Numbered from the stretch's first letter, positions 7,806-16,438 are shown. The stretch is 44,299 nt of DNA from Flavobacterium tibetense (GCF_003293845.1 NZ_QLST01000018.1:1-44299), one strand, 5' to 3'. Notes: a model not told the origin generated them from the sequence alone. Numbers and translations are program-made.

Positions 7806-10800
7806 CTAAAAAAATGCTCTTAATTGAATATTTCCGGTATGAATTGTTTGACTGGTTTCTGATTTTCGGCCTTGGTAATTAATATTAATGTCTAAATATT
7901 GGGTAATATTTTTTTGTACCAATAATCGCCAAACGGAATTCTTGCCCACTTGCAATCCTTGTAACATTTGAAAACCAACAGGCGATGCCGCAGCTCCAGA
8001 AAATTGATTGTCTACCAATGAAAACTCGCCATTTGCCGTAAATCCTTTTTCACTATTGAAAGTGAAAGTGGTTCCAAAACGATTTTGCTTCAAAACTTCC
8101 AAAGCATTAATCGTGTTTTCTTGATTTTTGTATTGGTAGAAAATCCCTAAACTTGCATTTTTTGAGAATAAATACGATATTTTTGGACTAATTTCTGAAG
8201 ATTGAATGTCGAAATTTCTTTGAGAATAATTCTCGGATTCACTCGTGGTGTTTCCAATGACTTGAAGCGCTTCAAACAACCAACTTTTCTTAAACAAATG
8301 CACATATTGCAATTGGTGTGAAGTAATCGTATTTTCCTGAAAACCAACGTTCAATAAATTTCGAATTTCATTTTTAATAAAAGTGTAAGTTGTAGAATGT
8401 TTTTGTTTGCCTCGATTGTAAAATAAACTGTTCCTGAAACTATTGTTCAATCCCAAACTGTTATCACTTTTTGAAAACGGATTCAAATCGAAATTATTGG
8501 AATCGCGCAAATTTTTTCGCTCTACCAATAACGTCATTTGGTTGTAAAAATGAGAGAAAAACTTCTTGATTCCTTTTTCATTTTGCCAAGCCAATCCGTT
8601 AAAATTAATCGCTTGCGAAAACTTATTTTGATGGGTTCCAACGAATATTTGATTAGGCAAAAATACTCGAACATAACGCGCCAAATCAGGAAAAGGTGCA
8701 ATTTCAAATTCTTGCAATTCTTGAATGCCGTTGTTGTTGTAATCGTTCCACATATAAACACCAAGTCCAGGTTCTACTTCTAAATACGTGAATTCTTGTT
8801 GGGCAATAGTTCCTGATGACGTTTCATAAGCGGTTGACGTTTGAATCAAGCTATTGAAAAAGTTGTCGTTGTATAAAATTCTCGAATTTAAAGAGGATTC
8901 ATCTTTTCGGTTTTGGTCTTCAAATTGCAAATTTCTGTAATTGACAAAAACACTTAAATTCCTTTTTTCTGATTTAATCAATTGTGATTTCACATAATAC
9001 GAATCCGAACGATTCACACGCTGTAACACCGAATTTTGAATACTATCATTCACCCGATGAAAATAACCCAATTCCACAAAAACTTTGGTAGAATCGCCTC
9101 TTCCAATGAATCCCCCAAATTCTGAAAACCGCTGACTAATAGCGCTCAATTGGTTAGTTTCAGCCAATTTTTCTTGGTTGTTTTCATGACGAAAAGTGCC
9201 ACCAATCCAATTTTTATCAATATGTTGTCGCACCATCGATTGATTTCTGATAAAAGTTGAATTTGCCAAAGTTCCATCGCTGTTCATGGCACTAAAATCA
9301 GTGGAAAAAGTAGTCTTTTTGTGCTTCAATTGAGTGAGTAATAAATGTCGGGTTCCAGTGAAATTTTCGGAGAAATCGAGTTTTTCTAATTGGTATTTGG
9401 CAAAACCGTTTTTTTGGAAGTTAACATCCAAACCCGTTGTCAATAAACTTTGATTGCCCAACGGCTGATTCAAATTCCAATCACGATTAAATTCAATGGT
9501 AAACAAACGTTCAATGGTTCTAAAATCATCTTGCACAAATTGGAAATTCGCAAAAGCATCAGCAAAAAACTTTCCTGAATACAAACGTTGTTTCGCATTG
9601 ATTTTGGCAGCAATTCCTTGGTTGTCGTTATCGTCTAAATTGGAATACAAATTCCTATCGTTGTTGCTTAGTCCAAATTCAAAATCAATGGTAGTTTTTT
9701 CGCTCGGCATATAACTTCCTAAAACCGTGGCAATTTGGATTTTATTGGGAGCAATTAATGGAATGGTGGGTTCAAAATTGCCTTGTAGCGGGCCAACATA
9801 TTCATAAATTTTACCAATGGCATTGTTGTTTGCTAACACATAACTTCCTTGATTTTGCCCTACGAATGAAAAGCGAACGTTGTACAATTCCTCATCAGGA
9901 TTGTTTGAAAATTCAAAAACTTCTTCCGTTCCAATGATGACTTTGCGATACAAAATTTTATTTTCCGAAAACGAATCCAAGTAAGCAGATGGCGCATTCA
10001 TTAAGTTGACATCATCGCCAGCATTTTGCAAAATCGCCACTTGTTCTTCGGTTAAATTTTGTTGTAATGGTTGGTTTTTTACATCATTTTCCGAATAAAT
10101 AAACGTACCAATTTTAAACTTTTCGCGTTCGTGCATCACACCGCCATAAGCCAAAAATCTCGTGAAATTTCTATCGGTATATTGGTATTCAATGCTAATT
10201 CGCATTTCGGAAGTTATTGGAAATAAAGATGTAAAAATGATTTCACCTGCGTTATAATCGATGATGTAATCGTTGTTTTCGCCACGTTTGAGCAAAATTC
10301 CATTCACAAAAACCCGTTCCGAACCCGAAATAACCAAAACAAACAATTCACCGTTGTTTCCTCTTAATTTATACGGCCCTTGATTGCCTTCTTGACCTAC
10401 AAAATTACTTCTAGCATATTGCCCACGAACTAAAGCCGCTGAAGCAAAGACTTCGGTTTTTTTCTCGGGTGTTCCAAAGGTAAAATGAGTAGATAATCCT
10501 TGCACTTTTTTGTTGAAATTCAAGAATTGTGATTGCCGATTTTCAAGAAACAAATCACCCGCTCGAATGTTCCAATTGTCGGAGAAAAGTTCGATGAAAA
10601 TTTGGTCAAATTCATCCAATCGCTGCGAATAACCGCCTTCTTGCAATGGAATATTACTGTCTTGAATGGAAGCGCGAATCCCAACTTTATCCGAAATTTT
10701 CCCAGTGATTTGCAAATCTAAATTGGAATTAACAACAGTATTTTGGTTGTTTCCCACCGTAATTCCTCTAGAAATACTTCCCGAAGTGTTCAATCCGTCG

Positions 10801-11192
10801 AAAGGTTTGAAATTTTGTCGGGTTTCGTTTTTAATGGTGAATAATTGTCCGGCTTCATTGGGAACAACTTTGGAATCATCGTAAATGCTGTAGACTTTGG
10901 TTAAATAATCAGGAAATTTCAAGTATTTCACTTCCAAAGTATCAGAAGTAACGAAATTATTTTTGAAAAGTAGCGTTCCTTTTTGGAAATCGACTTGGTA
11001 AAATGAAGTGTCGATAGCCACGCCATTTTTGTCTAAAATTTTGAAGAAAGCTTTGTTGATACTGACTATTTCAATGGCAATCGTATCTTTTGAAACCGTG
11101 ATTTTTTTGGAATGATAGGGTGTTGTTATTTCCTGAGCCGAAACGCCAGCAAATAGCAATACAAAAAACCAAACCAACCACTTTTTCTTCAT
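7806..11192 (-). CDS. Predicted large outer-membrane beta-barrel protein
   Basis: This 1128-residue protein has signal peptide MKKKWLVWFFVLLFAGVSAQ. The first 400 residues hold a segment with TSGSISRGITVGNNQNTVV, ISDKVGIRASIQDSNIPLQ and a 'YIIDYNAGEIIFTSLFPIT' strand pair, motifs also found in SprA/Sov-related outer-membrane proteins of Bacteroidota. The rest alternates polar and aromatic residues in long amphipathic strands and ends in a Phe (LRAFF), as outer-membrane barrels do. It is less than half the length of SprA, so it is not SprA itself. I infer an integral outer-membrane protein of unknown role, perhaps serving the type B cargo encoded just downstream. A promoter motif sits in the direct repeat 23 nt before its start. 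Confidence 0.75.
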   Translation of the reverse strand: MKKKWLVWFFVLLFAGVSAQEITTPYHSKKITVSKDTIAIEIVSINKAFFKILDKNGVAIDTSFYQVDFQKGTLLFKNNFVTSDTLEVKYLKFPDYLTKVYSIYDDSKVVPNEAGQLFTIKNETRQNFKPFDGLNTSGSISRGITVGNNQNTVVNSNLDLQITGKISDKVGIRASIQDSNIPLQEGGYSQRLDEFDQIFIELFSDNWNIRAGDLFLENRQSQFLNFNKKVQGLSTHFTFGTPEKKTEVFASAALVRGQYARSNFVGQEGNQGPYKLRGNNGELFVLVISGSERVFVNGILLKRGENNDYIIDYNAGEIIFTSLFPITSEMRISIEYQYTDRNFTRFLAYGGVMHEREKFKIGTFIYSENDVKNQPLQQNLTEEQVAILQNAGDDVNLMNAPSAYLDSFSENKILYRKVIIGTEEVFEFSNNPDEELYNVRFSFVGQNQGSYVLANNNAIGKIYEYVGPLQGNFEPTIPLIAPNKIQIATVLGSYMPSEKTTIDFEFGLSNNDRNLYSNLDDNDNQGIAAKINAKQRLYSGKFFADAFANFQFVQDDFRTIERLFTIEFNRDWNLNQPLGNQSLLTTGLDVNFQKNGFAKYQLEKLDFSENFTGTRHLLLTQLKHKKTTFSTDFSAMNSDGTLANSTFIRNQSMVRQHIDKNWIGGTFRHENNQEKLAETNQLSAISQRFSEFGGFIGRGDSTKVFVELGYFHRVNDSIQNSVLQRVNRSDSYYVKSQLIKSEKRNLSVFVNYRNLQFEDQNRKDESSLNSRILYNDNFFNSLIQTSTAYETSSGTIAQQEFTYLEVEPGLGVYMWNDYNNNGIQELQEFEIAPFPDLARYVRVFLPNQIFVGTHQNKFSQAINFNGLAWQNEKGIKKFFSHFYNQMTLLVERKNLRDSNNFDLNPFSKSDNSLGLNNSFRNSLFYNRGKQKHSTTYTFIKNEIRNLLNVGFQENTITSHQLQYVHLFKKSWLFEALQVIGNTTSESENYSQRNFDIQSSEISPKISYLFSKNASLGIFYQYKNQENTINALEVLKQNRFGTTFTFNSEKGFTANGEFSLVDNQFSGAAASPVGFQMLQGLQVGKNSVWRLLVQKNITQYLDININYQGRKSETSQTIHTGNIQLRAFF

Positions 11193-11212
11193 ACGTATAA
11201 TAACTCCGAATC

Positions 11213-11238
11213 TTCAAAAGTAGTATTAATTGTTGGAA
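11213..11238. repeat. 26-bp direct repeat, copy 1 (carries promoter)
   Basis: The 26 bases starting TTCAAAAGTAGTATTAATTG occur again, identically, at 11770-11795. On the minus strand both copies contain TACTTTTG, a match to the -7 element TAnnTTTG. In this copy it lies at 11215-11222, 22 nt before the start of the 1128-residue barrel gene. The 531 bp between the copies hold one orphan gene. Confidence 0.85.
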
Positions 11239-11258
11239 AAAAGGAAGGATTTTGTTTG

Positions 11259-11747
11259 TTACTTGCGCATCCGTTGTTCAGTAATTACTTTTTTTAATTG
11301 ATACAAGAAAATATATTTTTGAATTGTGGCTAATCCTAAAAGAAAAGTTAGTCTTCCGCCTCTGATGAGGTTTTCATATCCAAAATTGTAATAAATTATC
11401 TTACTCCTAAGCTGAAAAGTAACATCTAATGGTAAAAGAAAGAATTTGTTTTTCTCAATTTTAATTTCACCATAACTTATGTAATGATTCCATTGTAACT
11501 TTGAGAATACAATTTCTAAAATTTCTAAATTCTCTTTTTCTGTAAAATTTGTAGTAAACTCAGAAAAATGATTTGATTTCCATTGTTCGTAAATCGTATA
11601 AATCAATGGAAATAAAAAATAAAGAGTTTGAATTTGGATTTCAAAAACAACTAAAGGAAAAATAAATATTGGAATTAAAAATAAAAAACTAGCTAAAGTT
11701 CCAAAAACAACATCAAACCAATTGTCAGAATTTCTCTTAATTTTCAT
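11259..11747 (-). CDS. Hypothetical two-helix membrane protein, 162 residues
   Basis: I do not recognise this protein. Seen: a basic N-terminus (MKIKRNSDNW), two adjacent hydrophobic segments at about residues 12-34 and 37-52 (VVFGTLASFLFLIPIFIFPL; IQTLYFLFPLIYTIY), then about 100 residues rich in Lys, Glu, Ile and Phe, presumably cytoplasmic, with a further weak hydrophobic stretch near 130-150. The gene is very AT-rich with no repeats. It is bounded by the 26-bp direct repeats, and the upstream copy supplies a promoter motif 24 nt before the start codon, so it looks like a transcribed insertion between the toxin-antitoxin pair and the barrel gene. Confidence 0.7.
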   Translation of the reverse strand: MKIKRNSDNWFDVVFGTLASFLFLIPIFIFPLVVFEIQIQTLYFLFPLIYTIYEQWKSNHFSEFTTNFTEKENLEILEIVFSKLQWNHYISYGEIKIEKNKFFLLPLDVTFQLRSKIIYYNFGYENLIRGGRLTFLLGLATIQKYIFLYQLKKVITEQRMRK

Positions 11748-11769
11748 TATTTTTTATATTCATTTGACG

Positions 11770-11795
11770 TTCAAAAGTAGTATTAATTGTTGGAA
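11770..11795. repeat. 26-bp direct repeat, copy 2 (carries promoter)
   Basis: Identical to 11213-11238. Its TACTTTTG element (minus strand, 11772-11779) precedes the 162-residue gene. The repeat begins immediately after the toxin stop codon at 11796-11798. Confidence 0.85.
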
Positions 11796-12092
11796 TTATT
11801 TGATTCTTTTTGACCAATTGATAGGTGAGCGAGAAGTATGAAAAACACCGATTATTGTGATTTTATTGGAATACAACAAATAATGAACACCATATGGAAA
11901 TCGTTTTAGAAAACGAATTTTGACTTTTTTATAACGAACTTGGAAATGTTCAGGATTTCTAGCAATTTGACTAATTACTTCTTCCAAACATAATTCAAAA
12001 TCATAAGACAAACCTATTCTTTGTTCTTCGTACCAAATACCAATATTTTCAATATCTAATAATGCTTCTTTGGTAAAAACTAATTTATGCAT
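11796..12092 (-). CDS. RelE/ParE family toxin of a type II toxin-antitoxin module
   Basis: This 98-residue basic protein has the ParE/RelE fold pattern: N-terminal beta strand (HKLVFTKEALLDIENIGIWY), two helices with an FELCLEEVISQIARNPEHF segment, then strands VRYKKVKIRFLKRFPYGVHY, NKITIIGVFHTSRSP and a basic C-terminus. The 'F.P..Y.V.Y' and 'V..V.HTSR' patterns are characteristic of the ParE branch, whose members poison DNA gyrase, while RelE members cleave mRNA on the ribosome; I cannot choose with certainty. Its start overlaps the end of the antitoxin gene by 8 nt, so the pair is translationally coupled, antitoxin first. Confidence 0.9.
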   Translation of the reverse strand: MHKLVFTKEALLDIENIGIWYEEQRIGLSYDFELCLEEVISQIARNPEHFQVRYKKVKIRFLKRFPYGVHYLLYSNKITIIGVFHTSRSPINWSKRIK

Positions 12093-12297
12093 TTCTGTTT
12101 TTTTTCAGTATGCTTTTAACATCATCCCAAGTATAAAATTCGGTTTTGTCTTCTTCAACCAAAGCAATTCTTCTGTCTAATTCTTCTTTCAAGGCATCAG
12201 ACAATTCAAGTTTATCTTTGGCAACACTATCCCAAAGTTCTTCTGCTAAAAGGATTTTTTCAGCATTAGTATATTTATCTAAATCTTTGATTTTCAT
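12085..12297 (-). CDS. Addiction module antitoxin (Unstab_antitox family)
   Basis: This 70-residue acidic protein matches the addiction-module component family (PF09720): MKIKDLDKYTNAEKILLAEE followed by LWDSVAKD, a central helix ending ELDRRIALVEEDKTEF and the terminal 'W.DVKSILKK' helix. Members bind and neutralise a ParE-like toxin and usually repress their own operon. It is the first gene of the pair and overlaps the toxin gene by 8 nt. An AT-rich inverted repeat lies 9-28 nt upstream of its start and could be the operator. Confidence 0.9.
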   Translation of the reverse strand: MKIKDLDKYTNAEKILLAEELWDSVAKDKLELSDALKEELDRRIALVEEDKTEFYTWDDVKSILKKNRNA

Positions 12298-12305
12298 TTT
12301 ATAAC

Positions 12306-12325
12306 TTTTTTATAAAGATAAAAAA
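12306..12325. promoter_or_regulatory. Possible operator palindrome of the toxin-antitoxin operon
   Basis: An 8-bp inverted repeat (TTTTTTAT / ATAAAAAA, 4-nt spacer) sits just upstream of the antitoxin start codon. On the minus strand it overlaps TATCTTTA, one mismatch from the -7 element TAnnTTTG. The low complexity makes this a weak call. Confidence 0.3.
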
Positions 12326-12341
12326 CTTTTATATTTTAAAA

Positions 12342-13595
12342 TCATTCTTTCGTCACAATTTGCAACGTTTCTCTTGAAATTTGTTTCAGTAAAACGGTTT
12401 TATTGGTTTCAACCACTTGAACGGAATTTTCATCAAAATGACGAATCGTGTAAAGCGACACATTTTCATTATACGTTACTTTGAATTTTTTGGACAAGAT
12501 TTTTACTAATTCTTGAAAGGTTTGGTATTTATCTTCCAAACAAACCGAGAAACTGATCGCGGTATTTTGGATTAAATTCACTTTGATTTTATGTTTGGCA
12601 AATAAACCAAAAATTTCGCTGATGTGATTTTCCATAATGAAATCGAAATCAATCGAAGAAAGCGACAATAACAATTGGTTTTTCTTCACAATGAAGCACG
12701 ATGTTTTTGGCTCTAAATCGGCGCCTTTGGAAACACTTGTTCCGGCTAATGTTGGGTTTAAAAACGACTTAACAAACAATGGAATTTCCTTTTTCTGCAA
12801 TGGCTGCAACGTTTTTGGATGAATAACCGAAGCGCCATAAAACGCTAATTCAATGGCTTCACGATAGGAAATTTGGTTCAATAAAATCGCATTTTCGAAA
12901 TATCTTGGATCGGCATTTAGAACTCCTGGAACATCTTTCCAAATTGTTACACTTTCAGCACCCAAACAATACGCGAAAATAGCCGCAGTATAATCGGAAC
13001 CTTCACGACCTAAAGTTGTAGTAAAGTTATTTTCATCGGAACCTAAAAATCCTTGGGTAATTTGTAACGTTTTCTTTTTGGCTGCTTTGATGATGTTTTT
13101 TTGTGTGATTTCCCAATTCACTTGTCCATCTCGATACGTGTTATCGGTTTTGATTAACGGTCGCACATCAATCCAAGTGTTTTCTAATCCTTGCGAATTG
13201 AAAAAATGACTCACAATGGTAGTAGAAACTAATTCACCAAAACTCACCACTTGGTCATAAACAAAGTTGTAGTTAGGCGATTTATTACTGCGAATGAAAT
13301 ATTCCAAATCATCAAAATGCGCATTCACATCAAAGAATACGGGATGCTCTTCGTCTTCAAACAAATCAAGGACAATTTGGTTATGGTATTTGCGAACTTC
13401 TTGCATGGAAGCGTGTAATTCTTTGGATTTTTCGAAGTAATTTTTTATTACCAATTCCAAAGCATTTGTAGTTTTTCCCATCGCAGAAATAACTACCAAA
13501 ACATCTTCATGACCAACCGTTTGCAACACGTGCAACACGTTTCTAACACCCGCCGCATCTTTTACCGAAGCGCCACCAAATTTGAAAATTTTCAT
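12342..13595 (-). CDS. Aspartate kinase
   Basis: This 417-residue enzyme phosphorylates aspartate, the first step to lysine, threonine and methionine. Seen: the N-terminal KFGGASV nucleotide-binding motif (residues 5-11), the QGFLGSDENNFTTTLGREGSD substrate/ATP region and VPGVLNADPRY, all diagnostic of the amino-acid kinase domain of aspartokinases (about 1-280), then a C-terminal regulatory part (about 300-400) with ACT-like strands. It is monofunctional, with no homoserine dehydrogenase domain, and somewhat shorter than E. coli LysC. It is transcribed alone, or with the toxin-antitoxin pair 45 nt downstream. No riboswitch-like leader is evident in the roughly 95 bp upstream. Confidence 0.95.
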   Translation of the reverse strand: MKIFKFGGASVKDAAGVRNVLHVLQTVGHEDVLVVISAMGKTTNALELVIKNYFEKSKELHASMQEVRKYHNQIVLDLFEDEEHPVFFDVNAHFDDLEYFIRSNKSPNYNFVYDQVVSFGELVSTTIVSHFFNSQGLENTWIDVRPLIKTDNTYRDGQVNWEITQKNIIKAAKKKTLQITQGFLGSDENNFTTTLGREGSDYTAAIFAYCLGAESVTIWKDVPGVLNADPRYFENAILLNQISYREAIELAFYGASVIHPKTLQPLQKKEIPLFVKSFLNPTLAGTSVSKGADLEPKTSCFIVKKNQLLLSLSSIDFDFIMENHISEIFGLFAKHKIKVNLIQNTAISFSVCLEDKYQTFQELVKILSKKFKVTYNENVSLYTIRHFDENSVQVVETNKTVLLKQISRETLQIVTKE

Positions 13596-13637
13596 CCTAA
13601 AAGTATTAAGATTTTAGTATTAAGTATCAAGATTTTT

Positions 13638-13684
13638 GGAACACAGATTTTAGAAATTTTTATAATTTTAAAAATCTGTGTTCC
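13638..13684. repeat. Inverted repeat with 14-bp arms between aspartate kinase and GNAT genes
   Basis: Perfect 14-bp arms (GGAACACAGATTTT / AAAATCTGTGTTCC) flank a 19-nt AT loop. Neither side ends in a good T-run, so it is a poor classical terminator. Just beside it (13608-13635) the phrase AAGATTTTAGTATTAAGTAT partly repeats itself. It may be a small interspersed repeat that also acts as the end of the acetyltransferase transcript. Confidence 0.6.
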
Positions 13685-13690
13685 TAAATA

Positions 13691-14161
13691 TTATTTATTT
13701 GTAAAAATTTCGATTCCATTTTCATCCATGTGAACCACGCGCCAATCAGGTAAGACTTTTGCTCCTGATTTTTCGTAAAAGTGAATGGCATTGGTATTCC
13801 AATCTAGAACATTCCACTCGATTCTTCGTACGTTGTCTTTTTTTCCTTGCTCGATGATGGCGCTGTACAAAGCAAATCCAGCTCCGGTGCCGCGTTTGTT
13901 TTCTCTTACTACCAAATCTTCTAAATGAATGGTTTTGCCTTTCCAAGTAGAATAGCGGTAATAATACAAAGCCATACCAATAATTTCTCCATTTTCTTCA
14001 GCAACAAATGTGTGAAACAATGGATTTTCTCCAAAGCCATCACGAATCAAATCCGCTTCGGTAATAACCACAGCATCAGGTTCTTTTTCAAAGATGGCTA
14101 ACTCTTGAATAAGACTTAAAACGGCTTTCATGTCGGCTTTTGTGCCTTGTCGAACTTGCAT
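13691..14161 (-). CDS. GNAT family N-acetyltransferase (spermidine/diamine acetyltransferase-like)
   Basis: With the start at ATG 14161 the protein has 156 residues and begins MQVRQGTKADMKAVLSLIQE. The GNAT fold is clear: the acetyl-CoA loop VRENKRGTGAGFALYSAI, preceded by strand GKTIHLEDLVV, and the C-terminal 'WNVLDWNTNAIHFYEKSGAK' segment that defines the SSAT-like subgroup. Family members acetylate polyamines, lysine analogues or thialysine; the substrate here is not determinable. A longer GTG start at 14179 is rejected because it falls inside the -7 promoter motif TACATTTG (14179-14186). Confidence 0.9.
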   Translation of the reverse strand: MQVRQGTKADMKAVLSLIQELAIFEKEPDAVVITEADLIRDGFGENPLFHTFVAEENGEIIGMALYYYRYSTWKGKTIHLEDLVVRENKRGTGAGFALYSAIIEQGKKDNVRRIEWNVLDWNTNAIHFYEKSGAKVLPDWRVVHMDENGIEIFTNK

Positions 14162-14178
14162 TAGAATGAAATTTGACA

Positions 14179-14186
14179 CAAATGTA
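14179..14186 (-). promoter_or_regulatory. -7 promoter element of the GNAT gene
   Basis: TACATTTG on the minus strand is an exact TAnnTTTG match, 17 nt before the ATG at 14161. It overlaps the alternative GTG start and argues against it. Confidence 0.6.
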
Positions 14187-14273
14187 AGATTAAGTAAAAC
14201 ATCTTGGTAAATAATTTAATCTTTTCACAAAAAAACCGATATTTGTGCCACAAAACACAACTACATTTTTACC

Positions 14274-15281
14274 ATGGAAGAAAGAAATAAAACCTTAGGC
14301 GAATTTATTATCGAAAATCAGAATGCTTTTCAATATTCCTCAGGTGAGTTATCCCGAATTTTGAACTCGATTCGTTTAGCGGCTAAAGTGGTAAATTACA
14401 AAGTAAACAAAGCTGGATTGGTTGACATCGTGGGCGCTGCTGGCGAACAAAACATTCAAGGCGAAGACCAACAAAAATTAGATGTTTATGCCAATGAAGT
14501 TTTCATTCAAACTTTAATTAATCGTGAAATTGTCTGCGGAATTGGCTCTGAAGAAAACGACGATTTCATTACAGTTGCTGGAGCTGATAATAGTCACAAC
14601 AATAAATATGTGGTTTTGATGGATCCATTGGACGGTTCGTCAAATATTGATGTAAATGTTTCTGTGGGAACGATTTTTTCTGTTTATAGACGAGTAACTC
14701 CAGTGGGAACTCCAGTGCAATTGGAAGATTTTTTACAACCTGGAACCCAACAAGTAGCTGCTGGCTATGTGATTTACGGAACATCAACTATGTTAGTTTA
14801 TACAACGGGTCACGGCGTAAACGGATTTACCTTGAATCCAGCAATTGGAACGTTTTATTTGTCACATCCTAATATGAAATATTCAGAAGATGGAAAAATC
14901 TACTCGATTAACGAAGGAAATTACATCCATTTTCCACAAGGTGTGAAAGATTATTTGAAATACTGCCAAATGGAAGAAGGCGACAGACCCTATACATCGC
15001 GTTACATTGGAAGTTTGGTTTCTGATTTTCATCGAAACATGATTAAAGGCGGTATTTACATCTATCCAACAAGTTCAAAAGCACCAAATGGAAAGTTACG
15101 TTTGTTATACGAATGTAATCCAATGGCATTTTTAGCAGAACAAGCTGGCGGAAAAGCTTCAGATGGTTACCAAAGAATCATGGAAATTCAACCCACGGAA
15201 TTACACCAGCGTGTGCCAATTTTCTGCGGAAGCAAAAATATGGTCGAAAAAGCCGAAGAATTTATGGCGAAAGCAAAATAA
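14274..15281 (+). CDS. fbp: Fructose-1,6-bisphosphatase, class I
   Basis: This 335-residue cytoplasmic enzyme hydrolyses fructose 1,6-bisphosphate to fructose 6-phosphate in gluconeogenesis. The class I signature [19 protein letters not shown] (D117, D120) and the upstream metal-binding SEEND (E93, E94) are intact, as are the substrate region [15 protein letters not shown] and the C-terminal [20 protein letters not shown]. The length is normal for the bacterial family. It is a single-gene unit with its own terminator. The region before the start holds near-matches to the -7 element (GATATTTG, TACATTTT) but no exact one. Confidence 0.97.
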   Translation: MEERNKTLGEFIIENQNAFQYSSGELSRILNSIRLAAKVVNYKVNKAGLVDIVGAAGEQNIQGEDQQKLDVYANEVFIQTLINREIVCGIGSEENDDFITVAGADNSHNNKYVVLMDPLDGSSNIDVNVSVGTIFSVYRRVTPVGTPVQLEDFLQPGTQQVAAGYVIYGTSTMLVYTTGHGVNGFTLNPAIGTFYLSHPNMKYSEDGKIYSINEGNYIHFPQGVKDYLKYCQMEEGDRPYTSRYIGSLVSDFHRNMIKGGIYIYPTSSKAPNGKLRLLYECNPMAFLAEQAGGKASDGYQRIMEIQPTELHQRVPIFCGSKNMVEKAEEFMAKAK

Positions 15282-15285
15282 TAAC

Positions 15286-15308
15286 AACTCCTGAAGAGGA
15301 GTTTTTTT
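15286..15308 (+). terminator. Terminator of fbp
   Basis: Stem AACTCCT / AGGAGTT (7 bp) with a GAAG tetraloop and a run of seven T, 4 nt after the fbp stop codon. Confidence 0.9.
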
Positions 15309-15388
15309 GTGCTTTTTCACACGAAAATAAAAAAATATTTTTTTCCTAAGCTTTTATGAAAGCTTTTCCATATTTCTAAAATAAATCG

Positions 15389-15396
15389 TAAGTTTG
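15389..15396 (+). promoter_or_regulatory. -7 promoter element of the HupE/UreJ-dCMP deaminase-S41 operon
   Basis: TAAGTTTG is an exact TAnnTTTG match ending 23 nt before the HupE/UreJ start. No TTG is found at the expected -33 position. Confidence 0.55.
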
Positions 15397-15419
15397 AAAT
15401 TCCCATAAATTGAATTACT

Positions 15420-16013
15420 ATGTCCGAATTTTGGTTGTATTTTAAGTTAGGTTTGCACCACGTTTTAGATATAAACGGTTACGATCACGTGTTGTTTTTA
15501 ATTGCGCTTATGGTTCCGTATGCGTTTAAAGATTGGAAACGTGTTTTGTTATTGGTAACATTGTTTACGGTTGGTCATACGTTGAGTTTGATTTTATCGG
15601 TTTTTGGAGTGGTTTATATCAACCCAACATTAGTAGAATTTTTAATTCCAATTACGATTTTGGTCACTGCGGTGTTTCATTTGTTTACCGCTGGGAAATC
15701 GTCTAAAAATGAAAGTATTTCTTTTGTGGCAATTGTTACACTTTTCTTTGGAATTATTCATGGATTAGGTTTTTCGAGTTATTTCAAATCGATTTTACCA
15801 GGTGATGCTTCTGATAAATTACTACCACTTTTGGAATTTGCCCTTGGAATTGAAGCGGCTCAGTTAATTGTGGTTTTCATTGTTTTAATACTTTCATACA
15901 TCGTACAAACGTTCTTTAGATTTTCGAAAAGAGATTGGGCATTAGTGATGTCAGCATTCATTATTGGAGTGGTTTTACCGATGATTATTGAAAGTGAAAT
16001 TTGGAATAGATAA
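15420..16013 (+). CDS. HupE/UreJ family membrane protein
   Basis: This 197-residue inner-membrane protein has six hydrophobic segments. Histidine-bearing motifs of the HupE/UreJ_2 family are visible: LGLHHVLDINGYDHVLFLIA near the N-terminus, TVGHTLSLIL in helix 3 and IIHGLGFSSYFKSI in helix 4. Relatives are proposed nickel or cobalt permeases linked to hydrogenase and urease, but in flavobacteria this stand-alone form occurs without either enzyme, so transport of a divalent metal is an inference. It is the first gene of a tight run: the dCMP deaminase ATG is one base after its stop codon. Confidence 0.9.
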   Translation: MSEFWLYFKLGLHHVLDINGYDHVLFLIALMVPYAFKDWKRVLLLVTLFTVGHTLSLILSVFGVVYINPTLVEFLIPITILVTAVFHLFTAGKSSKNESISFVAIVTLFFGIIHGLGFSSYFKSILPGDASDKLLPLLEFALGIEAAQLIVVFIVLILSYIVQTFFRFSKRDWALVMSAFIIGVVLPMIIESEIWNR

Positions 16014-16014
16014 G

Positions 16015-16437
16015 ATGTCAAAAAAAAATAAATACGATAAAGCCTACTTGCGAATTGCCAAAGAATGGAGCAAACTTTCGTACTGCAAAAGAAAACAAGT
16101 GGGCGCTATTATTGTTAGAGATAGAATGATAATTTCTGATGGTTATAACGGCACACCATCAGGATTTGAAAATTGCTGCGAGGAAGAAGACGGCTTAACC
16201 AAATGGTACGTTTTACACGCTGAAGCTAATGCGATTTTAAAAGTCGCCCGTTCCACACAATCGTGTGAAGGTGCTACGTTATATATTACACTTTCGCCTT
16301 GTAAAGATTGCAGTAAATTAATTCACCAATCAGGAATTAAGCGCGTGGTCTATCATGAAGAATACAAAGATTGCTCTGGCATTGATTTCCTAAGAAAAGC
16401 CGGAGTTGAAGTAGATTTGATTACAGATTTAACATAA
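16015..16437 (+). CDS. Deoxycytidylate (dCMP) deaminase family protein
   Basis: This 140-residue zinc enzyme converts dCMP to dUMP, feeding thymidylate synthesis. Zinc ligands and catalytic Glu are H68-A-E70 (LHAEANAIL) and C96/C99 (SPCKDC). The KRKQVGAIIV and ISDGYNGTPSGFENC segments bind the nucleotide and are typical of dCMP rather than cytidine or tRNA deaminases. The ATG at 16015, one base after the previous stop, is preferred over a TTG at 15988 inside the HupE/UreJ gene. One base also separates its stop from the protease start, so the three genes form an operon. Confidence 0.93.
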   Translation: MSKKNKYDKAYLRIAKEWSKLSYCKRKQVGAIIVRDRMIISDGYNGTPSGFENCCEEEDGLTKWYVLHAEANAILKVARSTQSCEGATLYITLSPCKDCSKLIHQSGIKRVVYHEEYKDCSGIDFLRKAGVEVDLITDLT

Positions 16438-16438
16438 A

